This document shows, one piece after another, positions 34,501 through 44,835 of a DNA stretch of 64,000 nt. The first letter of the stretch is position 1. Every line of letters starts with the position of its first letter. Location: NCBI GenBank assembly GCA_036971615.1, contig JAYKKR010000012.1, forward strand, positions 1 to 64,000, given 5' to 3'. The notes below the pieces were generated by a model that was not told the DNA's origin, ran no database searches, and saw only the letters and a program-made list of their open reading frames with translations. This DNA comes from Amyloporia xantha. Its lineage: Eukaryota; Basidiomycota; Agaricomycetes; Polyporales; Adustoporiaceae. The position numbers and the translations under genes were made by a program.

Positions 34501-35081
34501 AGATGCATCCGCACCCCAACCTCCCGAAGCCACGCCGGTTCGAAGAACCCATCCGCCCACTTCTCCACCCGATGCAGCGGCATGCGGCGATGCGTCAACT
34601 GCAGGCAGTCCTCGCAATACACGGGGCGCCCAAAGCATTCCAAGCAGCGCCAATCGCCATGCGCATCAGCGCATTTGCTGCATCGTCTCTCACCTGGTGG
34701 AGCTTCTAGCTCGATGATGTGGCTTAGATACACATCGCGAAGTGGAAGCCATTCGCGCATAAAGTCGTTCTGCGACTGCCCCGCCTTCGGCGTTGACATT
34801 GAGCGACCCAAATAAGGCGACGGTACTCACCTTGTGCAGACTCTTCATCGGCATCACATCGTCAAACACCACATGCTCCTGCACGGGTTCTGAATATGCG
34901 TCATGAGACGCGGCTTTAGAGGGGATTTTGACGGCGATCTTGATGCGCTTGTCGGCACATGCGCACGCGGTAGCGGTGCTTCCTTGGGAACGTATGTGAC
35001 GGCGCCTCTTGCAGTTCGCCGTTCTTCGCGACGCACGAACACCGCATCGCCACTGACATGTTGCTTCTTCGTGCGGGCCAT
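31518..35081 (-). CDS. KDZ transposase with CxC2 cysteine cluster (element B)
   Basis: Multi-exon transposase read from ATG 35081. The N-terminus begins MARTKKQHVSGDA. Exon 2 (about 34790-34020) holds the CxC2 region (CSKCADAHGDWRCLECFG, then C..C, HRVEKW, and WCRC), an acidic insert and FRVLDDFLLTNKECKTSG. The core follows: WKYMRSIVMDGNF near 33780, a short intron near 33560-33590, then EATGIGAAACARHG near 33490, YDIMCQY near 33310, VHGHQDTCFPRYSPNF near 33180, and DGEVIETLWAPLN near 33110. The helical C-terminal half (SLRIGQANDALHQIRLAIGY) runs to about 31700. The first exon shows a possible frame change before the donor near 34851. The catalytic core has no break that I can see, so this is the likeliest functional transposase in the window. 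Confidence 0.82.
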
Positions 35082-35356
35082 GGTCGTATCACTGCGGACA
35101 GATGACAATTGGCTTATTGTGATCCATGACACCTTCCTTTTCATACTGAATGGCGATCTCTCACGCCCCTGCCTCCTGATCCCTTATCAACAACGGATCA
35201 TATCCACGCGATCACCTTCAGATACTTGGCCGATGCTTATCTCCGACGGATCTTCGCCATGACCTTCCCTCGAGGCGATCACCCGATCCACCATCGACTC
35301 CTCAAATTCGCCTTGCATTTCGCCTTGGTCTACCAACCCATTCACCCCAAGGCGCA
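35082..35356. promoter_or_regulatory. Divergent promoter region K/s (element B)
   Basis: 275 bp between transposase and s start codons. It is strikingly rich in TCGCC/GGCGA words (for example five between 35254 and 35368), which could be binding sites for element-encoded proteins. Confidence 0.4.
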
Positions 35357-36111
35357 ATGGCTCTCGCCTTGAAGAATCGCGAACAGTCCCTCTCCAGCCT
35401 CATCGCTATCAACCGCCGACTGATCTCATACTATGCCTGGCGCTGCGAGCAGGCGCTAGCGACCATCATGTCTGTCGCCGCCGGTAGAGACAAGGTGGCT
35501 GGCTTCGACATCACCTTGGCGCGGTGGGAGATTGGCCTCCGCATGGAAATGGTAAGCTTCGCCTTCCCCAACGTGTCTGCTCTGACGCTCAGCAGGAAGC
35601 CCTTCGCGACTGCCTTGGCCGCCTCGCCCTCGTCGGCGTCACCGACGTCGAGCTCCCCGACGTCGTCCGCAAGATCAGCGACGCCACCGTCTTTGGGGCC
35701 GTCCCACGGATCCACGTCCTCGAGATACAGCCGTTCACGCCGCTCGCCTCGCCGCCATCCTTGCAGCTACAGAAGCTGCGCACAGAAACCGAGCCCGCGT
35801 GGTGGACTTGGCCAGACGACCCTCCCAGTCACCTTCCAGCATGGTGGAAGTATCCACTGCATGACAGAGTAAGTCCCCACCCCGCTCCCACTTTTTCAAC
35901 ACATTCATTCACATAAATTGCATCGATTGCCGCATAGCGTCGCGGCGACACCTATCAAGTCAACTACCGCGATATGAGAGCGGTCAGCCATCGATTGGAT
36001 GACGTCGAACGCCTGGTCACCCGCTTCGCCGAGAGCCGCCATCGCGATGCCGGCGACCTCACAAGGATGTTGGACGCCTTCAAAGAGGTGCTGTTGCCAG
36101 ATGAGGAGTGA
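35357..36111 (+). CDS. KDZ cassette gene s (element B)
   Basis: Three exons: 35357-35551, about 35593-35868, and about 35939-36111 (stop TGA). Exon 1 ends GFDITLARWEIGLRMEM before a GTAAGC donor. Exon 2 carries WWTWPDDPPSHLPAWWKYP, the hallmark seen in the two s copies of element A. Exon 3 is a charged helix (DDVERLVTRFAESRHRDAGD). The predicted product is about 215 residues with no recognised domain, signal peptide or membrane segment. It is divergent from the transposase, as in element A, so co-expression is likely. The frame is intact. Confidence 0.7.
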
Positions 36112-37973
36112 GACCGGGTCTCTTCGCGCCATGTCGTAGGTGTATCTCGCCGTCGTCTGTATGTATTTCTTGTCGCTGCCTTTATGAGCATGAGTGCATG
36201 ACGTCCCCAGCGTCTGCCATTCGTCCAATGGACCTTGTATTTAAGCGGCTGAATCACATTACCATCCAATCATGTGGATGGCGATGCGATTCAGACGCTT
36301 AACTTCGGGGTAGCATTGACGAATGGCCCAGCTTCGAGGACGCCAGCAAATCATGCTCTTTGGACATCGCGCCATGTCAAAGGTGGGTGTTTTCAGGTGG
36401 CGTATGTATCCGTTTCGTCTGCGCGGTGAGTGCATAAATGCATGACGTCCTTCTGCGCCAGCCAATTCTTCAATGGCCTTGGTATTCAAGCAGCTGAATC
36501 GGATGGCCATCCAACAATGGTTGGATGGCGATTCGATTCAGATGCTTTGATCCAGGGTAGCATTGAAGAATCATGCAGGTCGAGAACGCCAGCACATCAC
36601 GCCGGCTGCGCACCATGTGCCTCGCCTGCGCGCGCCATGCACGGCGCCATCGGATGGCGCATATTGCCGCTGAACGAGGCGCCTTCATCTATGACCTTCG
36701 GAGCCACAGGTATGCGGCTCTGAAGAGCATAGATGAAGGCGCCCTGTCTGGCGAGCCATAGCGCCATCTCCCAACAGTGAGCATGAGCGCGCCATGCACG
36801 GCGCCATCGGATGGCGCCCATCGCCGCCGGACAGCGCAACCTCCATCTGTGGCCCTCTGAGCCGCAGGTATGCTGCTCCGAGGAACACAGAGGAAGGCGC
36901 CCTGTCTGGCGAGCGATAGCTCCATCTCCCAACAGCGAGCATCTGCGCGCATGCACTTCGCCATCGGATGGCGCCCGTTTCCGCCGGACAAGGCCCATTT
37001 GACTTATGTCCTTCTGAGCCACAGGTATGCGGCTCGGAGGAACATAAGTCAGGTCTTCCTGTCTGGAGTCTGACTCTCTAACGTGAGTTTCAAATTTATG
37101 GTCTGCATGGATGCGGGATTCATGCATGGCGCTGTTGGATAAAGCCATTAACTCCTTGCTCTCTACGTTCAAACAGTGGAATCGAGTTGCCCTCCGCGCC
37201 ATGAGTACTCCGGATGCAGCTGAATTGTCCATCAGCATCGGGGTACTCTCAAAACGTGGACGGTGATTCGATTCCTCTGGCTGACCCAGGGCAGCAAGGA
37301 TGAAATGGCGCAGTCCAACAGCGCCAGCACATCATAACACCTGCGTGCCATACGCCTCACAATGTGGCAGGCAAGGTACGTGGCGCATGGTTGCATAGCG
37401 CGTCTGGACATGGTGGCGCCATGGTTCCATAGCGCATGCTGCCGCTGGAGATGGCCATTGGATCTGTGTCCCACAGAGGGTCCAGACAGCTGGATCCTTT
37501 GAAGGACACATATCAGATGGCCCAGTCTCTGCGCGTGTCTTGGGTTGGGCGAGAATATGTATTAGATGCTGGTAGGTGGGTAGATCCAGTTCAAATGACC
37601 TTAGCGTACATGAAATATGTATAGCGGTAGAATATAGCGCGATGCTGCCGCTGGAGATGGCCATTGGATCTGTGTCCCACAAAGGGTCCACACAGCTGGA
37701 TCCTTTGAAGGACACATGTAAGATGGCCCTGTCTCTGCGCGTGTCTTGGGTGGGGTGTATGGAGCCGTCGGAAATGGCCAATCAGTCCTTGCGCTTTGAA
37801 TTGTAGTCACACCACTGACCTGACCACACACGAAACGTCGTGATGAATGACAGATTGCAAAGCCTAATGGATGGCGAGGCATTATTATTATTATACATAC
37901 AGCATGAGATTTATTGAAATGCATATAATTAAAGCGTAGAAAAGGAAACAATAGGGCGGAATATACTACTTCA
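36112..37973. repeat. Right internal flank of element B: hairpins and short tandem repeats
   Basis: No supported gene. Two clear hairpins: 36243-36268 with 36275-36300 (22 of 26 paired) and 36488-36515 with 36520-36547 (25 of 28 paired), each starting AAGC.GCTGAATC and each followed by GGGTAGCATTGA. A weaker third copy lies at about 37175-37280. Between 36590 and 37030, blocks with CCATCGGATGGCGCC and GAGCCACAGGTATGCGGCTC repeat at roughly 120-bp spacing. A block of about 110 bp starting ATGCTGCCGCTGGAGATGGC at 37437 is repeated at 37641. Confidence 0.75.
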
Positions 37974-39113
37974 AGGCGAGAATATACCACGATAATATGG
38001 CGCACTCGGCCGCGCCGTGTCTACAGGCTATATTATAGCCCTCGGCCGACACTACTTGAAGGCGAGAATATACTACGGAAATATGGCGCACTCGGCCGCG
38101 CCGTATCTACAGGCTATATTATAGCGCTCGGCCGACACTACTTGAAGGCGAGAATATACTACGGAAATATGGCGCACTCGGCCGCGCCGTATCTACAGGC
38201 TATATTATAGCTCTCGGCCGACACTACTTGCAGGCGAGAATATACCGCAGAAATATGGCGCACTCGGCCGCGCCGTATCTAAAGGCTATATTATACCCTC
38301 TCGGCCGACACTACTTGAAGGCGAGAATATACCGCGGAAATATGGCGCACTCGGCCGCGCCGTATCTAAAGGCTATATTGTAGCCCTCGGCCGACACTAC
38401 TTGAAGGCGAGAATATACTACGGAAATATGGCGCACTCGGCCGCGCCGTATCTACAGGCTATATTATAGCCCTCGGCCGACACTACTTGAAGGCGAGAAT
38501 ATACCGCAGAAATATGGCGCACTCGGCCGCGCCATATCTAAAGGCTATATTATACCCTCTCGGCCGACACTACTTGCAGGCGAGAATATACTATAGAAAT
38601 ATGGCGCACTCGGCCGCGCCGTATCTACAGGCTATATTATAGCCCTCGGCCGACACTACTTGAAGGCGAGAATATACCGCAGAAATATGGCGCACTCGGC
38701 CGCGCCGTATCTACAGGCTATATTATAGCCCTCGGCCGACACTACTTGAAGGCGAGAATATACCGCAGAAATATGGCGCAGTCGGCCGCACCGTGTCTAA
38801 AGGCTATATTATAGCCCTCGGCCGACACTACTTGAAGGCGAGAATATACCACAGAAATATGGTGCAGTCGGCCGCGCTGTGTCTAAAGGCTATATTATAG
38901 CCCTCGGCCGACACTACCTGAAGGCGAGAATATACCAGGGAAATATGGCGCAGTCGGCCGCGCTGTATCTGCAGGCTATATTATAGCCCTCGGCCGACCC
39001 TGCACTGCAGGCTATAGCGATGGCGTCGGCCGACGTCCGCTCTCCTTACTAAGTAATAAAAATTTCACCCATATCTCTCCCTATAGAGTAGGCTATAATG
39101 ACTGAATGGGCTC
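37974..39113 (-). repeat. Right subterminal array and terminus of element B
   Basis: About twelve units of 86-87 bp, inverse to the left array; TCGGCCGA starts at 38042, 38128, 38214, 38301 and 38387 and continues to 38990, then 39026 (36 bp on), exactly 80 bp inside the tip at 39113. The outermost sequence read inward is GAGCCCATTCAGTCATTATA. The array is more than twice as long as the left one. Confidence 0.9.
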
Positions 39114-39120
39114 GTCGGGG
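39114..39120 (+). repeat. Target-site duplication of element B, right
   Basis: GTCGGGG, matching 20726-20732. Sequence to its right resumes the inverse copy of element A at the position where the palindrome arm stopped. Confidence 0.8.
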
Positions 39121-39218
39121 GAGATCTGTGCGCGCCTTCGATTGGATTTGCCTATGGGTTGTCAGTACTCATCACAGCTATGGACGAGGTCCTCACGGTT
39201 CTCCATGTCCATGTTCAT
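39114..39218 (-). pseudogene. Gene X of element A', first exon(s)
   Basis: Reverse complement of 15029-15133, carrying the tentative ATG at 39218. It is separated from the rest of the gene (19447-20732) by element B. Confidence 0.6.
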
Positions 39219-40049
39219 CGATCGCGGTGTGTGTGGTCGCGACAAGGAGGGAATGCTAAGTTGTTTTCATGAGCTTATGAAGATTGCATAGGAATTTGTA
39301 TTAGCACCTACTTGCAGCGGAAAGACTAGATGAGAGTACAAAGACGTGTAGCAGTTGACTTGGGATAGGAGGTCGCAATCGATTCAGGCGCCCACGTGAC
39401 AAGACGATCGAAAATCGGTGATCACCTGAGCGCGCGTTGATGCGTTGCTGACATAACCCGCAACCCATTCAGCACTTGAAGGTCGCGCGCGTCCAAGTTC
39501 ATTCTGTCTTCCTTCTCACTTACCATCACCGCCACTCCAGCCTCTCTCGCTTTCCTAACCTCGCTTCTCACTGAAAATGTCCGACGCCGTCGTCCGCCAG
39601 CTCACCATCGACACCGCGACCGCGCTCGCTTGCGCGCCCGCCCCGGGCACACAAGGCTACGTGCTCTACGAGGAGTCCTTCTACTCCGAGTTTGTGAGTA
39701 CATACATCAGGAAAAACACTTTTTCTCCAAGATGCTCTGAGACTTCGTGACTTAATCAGAGCCTCTCAGACTGTCCTGGGTGGCTTTGGAGTCTCTGAGT
39801 TGCTCTGGTATACTCTGGGATGTTTCTAACCATAGTGTGCACTCTGAGATCACTTCAGCTGGCTCTAGATTGCTTCTATAATCTGTTATATTACCAGACA
39901 GTTTTGTATGCGTATAAACTGGTCCAATTATTAACAACAAATGTACTCATATTATCCAATACATTGTCCTTGGTCAAACCATGTTCAGCCGCTCTCCCAA
40001 AGTCTTGCGTGTGGCTCACACACCAAGGACACAGCTGGTCACTGGACAC

Positions 40050-40222
40050 TCAATGGGCATGGGTGAGAGCGAGCATGTCGAGCGCGTTGAGGGCGTGGGC
40101 GAGAGCGAGGGCATCGAAGCGACAGCGAGGGCGAAGGTGTCGAGGTGAAGGCGAGGGCGAGGGCGTCGATGCGAGGGTGAGGGTGAGGGCGTCAAAGCGA
40201 GGGCCAGGGCCAGGGCCAGCAC
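40050..40222 (+). repeat. GAGGGCGAGGGCG-type minisatellite
   Basis: Imperfect short units of GAGGGCG, GCGAGGGC and GTCGA. Open frames through it are by-products of the repeat. Confidence 0.75.
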
Positions 40223-40534
40223 ACGTTAGTGCAAGATATACAGTACTCCAGCCAACTCACGTTTACGTGTTTTCGAACCCTCCCTCTTCCTCTGCTGGCT
40301 CAGAAATGCCGCAGCGCGGTTCTTGACGAGCCTCGCCTCACGCTTGCTCAGCCCGACATGTCCGGGTGCACAAACTCCTGCATCGACATCCTCTCCCTGC
40401 CTGCCCGCACACCTTGCTCATGCTCGCCATGCTCCTGCTCCTGCTTCCACTCGGCCGTTTCACCAGCACCGCTGCAAGACCCAGTTTGATCGAGGTGCTC
40501 AGCCACGGCTGGTGCTGCTCCGTGGGTGCGAGAG

Positions 40535-40905
40535 ATGGCAAGCGCTAGCGCGAGTGCGAGGGTGAGGGCGGAGTGCAAGGGTGAGGGCAGAGGGCAAGGG
40601 CAAGGGTCGAGTGCAAGGGCGAGGGTCGAGTGCAAGGGCGAGGGCGAGGGCGAGGGCGAGAGCGAGGGCGAGGGCGAGGGTCGAGCGTGAAGGCAAGGGT
40701 CGAGTGCGAGTGCGAGGGCGGAGTGCGAGTGCGAGGGCGGAGTGCGAGTGCGAGGGCGGAGTGCGAGTGCGAGGGCGGAGTGCGAGTGCGAGGGCGGAGT
40801 GTGAGTGCGAGCACGAGGGCGGAGTGCGAGAGCGAGCGTGAGGGCGGAGTGCGAGAGCCAGGGCGAGCGTGAGGGCAGAGTGCCAGTGCGAGCGCGTGCT
40901 CGGAG
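40535..40905 (+). repeat. GAGTGCGAGTGCGAGGGCG minisatellite
   Basis: A purine-rich strand repeats a 12- to 18-bp unit of GAGTGCGAG and GAGGGCG for about 370 bp. A related array occurs at 43430-43555. No coding function is supported. Confidence 0.85.
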
Positions 40906-41033
40906 GACCTTCGGATTGTGCGGTGCACACTCTGTACAAGCACGCAATGCAGTTGCGCACACTCCGAAGCCCTCAGATCGACATCCGCAACACCCACGGC
41001 CACCCTCTGCTGGCCGTCTCACCGGTGTAAGGA

Positions 41034-42493
41034 ATGGGTATGCGCTACCCTATGAACGGACGGTAGGGCAGGACGAGACAGCGGAACGGAGGAGATGCGA
41101 TCACGCGGGACAAAGGAGCTCAGCAGAGCAAGCATGGCATTCGAACGGAACGACTACAGGACGGAACGCTAATCTACGGTCGACAAGTCGATGGGAGCGT
41201 CGGGCCCTTCCCCGCCGACGTCAGAGAACGAGCGATGGCGCGGGGGACGATAAATAGTCTCCCGGTGGTAACGGAAATCCTCCTCCGCAGGGGTACGGGC
41301 CCGCGAGGGACCTCCCTCCCGACGTCCTCCCCTTCCTCCCAGAGCATGAGCGGCGACACGGATCGAGTGCTCTAAGTCTTCGAACGCCCGCGGATAGGGA
41401 CGCATACGGTCCAAAGTGTCCGAGAACTGGCGGGCGATAAGTTCGAGCCGTTCCAAAGCCTCATCGGTACGTTCCTCGGTGACGCGGGGAGGGGTCCAGA
41501 AGGCCTCTTCCGTGTACAACGGGAGGGGAGGCGGAGTGCCAGCTTCGTCCCGCTGCGCATTAGAGCGGACCTCGTCGGGGCTCCAGGCGATCCCAGGATA
41601 AGGGACTGCACCGCGATGGCTCAGGGAGGAGCGGAAGATCGAGTCGATGTAGTGGACGAGCTCGCGGAGGGTGACGAAGGCAGTGAGCGGAGGGAGCGTG
41701 AGGTTCCCCGCGGCTATGGCTTGGGCTCGAGCCTCATAGGCAAGGCGCTGCGGGACGGGACGTGAGGGGAAGGGAAGAGAAGTAAAAGAGAAGGTGGACA
41801 AACCAGCAGCCAGCGCACTCCGTGCGCCCAGGCAAGCCAAGCAGCCGGATCGGAAGGGCGGAATGAAGGCTCAACAACGCATTCAGCGCGAAGCACGTCT
41901 ACGAGGAGGAGGTAGCGGCGGACGTGGAGGGAGCCGATGGGGTCGGTGGGTTCGGCAGGCTCAGACATGGCGAATGAGGCGAAGGGAGGGAAGAGCGCGC
42001 GGAAGGAGGATAAGTAAGTCAGGGGAAGAGTCGGAGGGGAGGCAGCGGGAGGTAGCGGGAGGAAGCGAGAGTGACGTGGCAGCGCACGCGGGACGAGGTA
42101 TATATGAGGAAGGGGGACGAGGCGGAAGGGGCATCTACCATCTGGTACGAGCTGCGACTGGGACTTTGACTTTGACGCGACCGGGTTTTCTTGCTCAGCG
42201 GAGCTACACTGCGTTTTACTTCTACGAGAGGGCGAGCAAGCGACTTGACCCATTATACTGCGATTCGGGATATCTACTGCGTACTTAGGACTGCGACTGC
42301 GACTTGACTGGGATAGCACACATAGAGCGTCCCCCATATACCTACGAGTCTCTAGCTCAATCAATTCTTTTCTCTCTTGCTCATCCTCCGTGCCAGACGC
42401 TGCGAACGTCTTCACTCCCCTTCCCCTTCGACTCATTGATCTGTTCCTTCCAGGTGTGCTTATCGCACAGCGGGAGGAGCACCAAGCCTTACA
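41034..42493 (-). mobile_element. Solo LTR of the Gypsy family at 55620, 1460 bp
   Basis: Inverse copy of 55620-57095. It begins TGTAAGG and ends CCTTACA, and is flanked by CCGG on both sides (41030-41033 and 42494-42497), so it is a solo LTR left by recombination between LTRs. It carries a complete copy of the LTR-encoded gene. Confidence 0.88.
41169..41968 (-). CDS. LTR-embedded gene of unknown function (solo LTR copy, intact frame)
   Basis: Start ATG at 41968 (MSEPAEPTDPIG). Exon 1 ends PAAWLAWAHGVRWLL before an intron of about 55 bp (about 41803-41748). Exon 2 runs RLAYEARAQAIAAGNLTLPP, FVTLRELVHYIDSIFRSSLS, and EALERLELIARQFSDTLDRM, ending PIDLSTVD and TAG at 41169. The product is about 250 residues, mostly helical, with no recognised domain. 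The N-terminal block and the intron position match the two antisense genes inside the Gypsy element (57409 and 59487), so the three are paralogues. The frame is intact in this solo LTR but disrupted near its end in the LTR at 55620. Confidence 0.6.
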
Positions 42494-43350
42494 CCGGATG
42501 ACAAGATATCCGATTTCGTCCAAACGGCTTGCGCGACGGGCAGGGGCTGTGTCGTTTGGACGCGGGCATGTGTTAAGAGCGTGGGGATGACGGGACGAGA
42601 ACGTCCGGTGCGTTCTGGACGCCCCTGACGATCTACACGCTGGCTGATGCGCTCCTCGAGCAGTGCTTGCGAAAGTATCCAGTAACAGTCGGACGGCCTT
42701 CCGACAGTGTAGGGTGCGCTCAGCATAGGCGAGCGATGGAGGTCAGCTTGCTCCGACGCCCTCGCAGGCTGGTCCTTGTCTTTGATGCGCGGTCTCCTCC
42801 AGCGGTTTCGCCGGACGACGAAAAATTTGATTTTCGTCCGGAGCGCTTGGTGAACAGGCAGAGTCCGTCCGTGCAATCCAGACGTGGATAAATGCTGAGA
42901 GCGAGAAAACCACGCTGTAGGAATGCAGAGTGCGTCCTCAATGCCCCCGACGACGTTCGTGTGCACTGACACACCCCTCAAGCAGCTGCTGCAGCCCTCA
43001 TGAATTCCGATCTGATGACCTTCGGATCGTGCGGGGCGTGTTTGCGACAAGCAAGCAATGGTGTTGAGCATGCTCCGAACGCCTCGGATAGAGCTCCTCG
43101 ATGCTCACATACGCCGTCTATCACACCTTGCGCTAGACGATAAAATTTGAACATTACGCCCAAGGCGCTTCACCCATGCGCGGCGATCATGGATGCGGGG
43201 AGACGACGACAGCAGGACCAAAGCTACGGAAACATTAAATATGTGCGTGACGCCGTCGACAACAGTCATACTCACCGACGCGCCTCTCCAGCAGGTACAG
43301 AGGGGATCGCGAAAATCGATCGGAGGCAGTTCGAACGTAGCGGGGCGCAC

Positions 43351-44835
43351 TAAACACAAGCCTATAGGACAGGCGAGCCCGCTATGACGCCCTCATGCTG
43401 AGATCCACGACACTCCTTCGAGTGCCAGTGCGAGCGCAAGGGTCGAGTGCCAGTGCCAGTGCGAGGGCAGAGTGCGAGTGCGAGCGCGAGGGTGAGGGCG
43501 GAGTGCGAGTGCGAGCGCGAGGGTGAGGGCGGAGTGCGAGTGCGAGCGCGTCGAATAGCTGGTGCGCCGGGAGGCACAGCGTCTGCTCGTACGCTAGGGC
43601 GGACATGCAGCTGCTTTTGAGCACGCGCGCAGCGGGGAGCAGTGCGGGCGCAGAGACCGGGAGCACCGTTTGAGATGAGCAGCAGCTGTGGCTTGAGATG
43701 AGCAGCAGCTGCGGTTCGAGATAAGTGGCGGCGGTGGAGACGAGACGAATGGTGGGGAATGGCCATGAGAAGCAGCAATCGAGACAAGTGGCAGGGTGTT
43801 TGAACAAAGGAGTGGTGTAGGCACAGGCTGTCGTGACAGCCTCAGGCTGCAGAGACGTGCAAATGTGCACGAGTCCACACCGACCCTAACCCTAGATCAG
43901 ACTCAGTCTGTCGCGACAGACTTTCGCCCGAATTGGGACTGCTCAGCGCTCATTTTCACTATCACGTCTCTTCCACAACACTCACTTGGCTTCAACTTCC
44001 TCCCTGCTACTTTACTGTTTCTGTCCATTTCTGCACACTCAGTTATTATCTTTCTGATCTCTGATACACTAGTTTGCTGTTGCCTCTTTCTGAGCAGTCC
44101 TGCATCACTGATGTGCTGGCATTTCTGCTGGTCATTGCGGCCTCAGGTAAGTCAATCTTTTCTTTCCCTTCCTATCTATTCCTACAAAACACTGACATCA
44201 GCTTCTGATTCAAATACCAATGTTATCTAGCACTAAATGTTAGCTATGTTTATGAATTGATAATGAAAGGTGAGCCGACTTCAAGTTATCTGTTGAAAGT
44301 AAACTCTGACGTGTCAACCATATATACTAGATATAACATCTACTTGGCATGCAACTGTCCTCCATGATGCTTCGGACACTGATGCATGCAGCCTATGTAA
44401 GTCATTTCTGAACTATGATTTCTCTTTCATTTTTTGACTTTGTTGCACCTTCTTAGATTCGCATTCTCTTGTCTTCTATCCATGTGCCCTCCCTCTCCCT
44501 CTGTCCTGTGCCATTCACCTGACTGCTGTAGCCACATCTTGTTGAGACATTGAGGTGAGTTCGAGTCCAATTGACTGATAACTGTATCTGATTGCAGTGT
44601 CTTCCAGCTTGCATTTATGTCAGGTATCTTCCTTACTGGTGCTTACTTCAATTGCTCAACATGGTAGGCAGTGGAGAATGGAATGTTGAATGCTGGATGC
44701 AGTGCTGGATCATGCTACATGCTCGACAGTTGATTTTATTGTAATACATACAAATATATTATATTTATTTTGCAATACTCTGTCTCTATCTAAGAACATT
44801 CTGTGATGATCTAGGAGCAATAAATATGCCTTTAA
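43351..44835. other. Interior of element D without a supported gene
   Basis: Contains a short GAGTGCGAG minisatellite (43430-43555), repeats of GAGATGAGCAGCAGCTG near 43670-43720, and from 43900 a low-GC stretch with pyrimidine runs and several GTAAGT and TAG sites. No open frame with recognisable similarity was found. Confidence 0.5.

Larger units (their letters stand above)
20733..39113 (-). mobile_element. KDZ element B, complete, 18.4 kb
   Basis: A full-length KDZ transposon inserted into A' and flanked by a 7-bp duplication. It has terminal inverted repeats identical over more than 100 bp inside the outer 18 bases, 86-bp satellite arrays at both ends (about 5 units left, about 12 right), and six genes: X-, Z+, H-, T+, K-, s+. 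This is the exact mirror of element A's order. Its genes are better preserved than those of A, notably an apparently uninterrupted TET/JBP-like gene and transposase core. Its sequence is rich in GGCGA/TCGCC and TGGCG words rather than TCGCG, so it belongs to a different subfamily. Confidence 0.88.
40905..43350 (+). repeat. Three degenerate copies of a repeat of about 300 bp
   Basis: Copies begin near 40905, 42665 and 43017. Shared blocks include GACCTTCGGAT.GTGCGG, GCTCCGA.CGCCT and CCGGACGACGAAAAATTTGA-like sequence. The first copy is interrupted at a CCGG by the solo LTR 41034-42493. No gene is evident. Confidence 0.55.

Noticed and set aside
37974..39033. Regularly spaced repeats resembling a CRISPR array
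   Set aside because: The whole 86-bp unit is conserved, there are no unique spacers, and the array is the subterminal satellite of a eukaryotic transposon.
40348..41022. A 224-codon minus-strand frame and its neighbours in 40.5-40.9 kb
   Set aside because: Encoded by the GAGTGCGAG minisatellite; composition is a by-product of the repeat.
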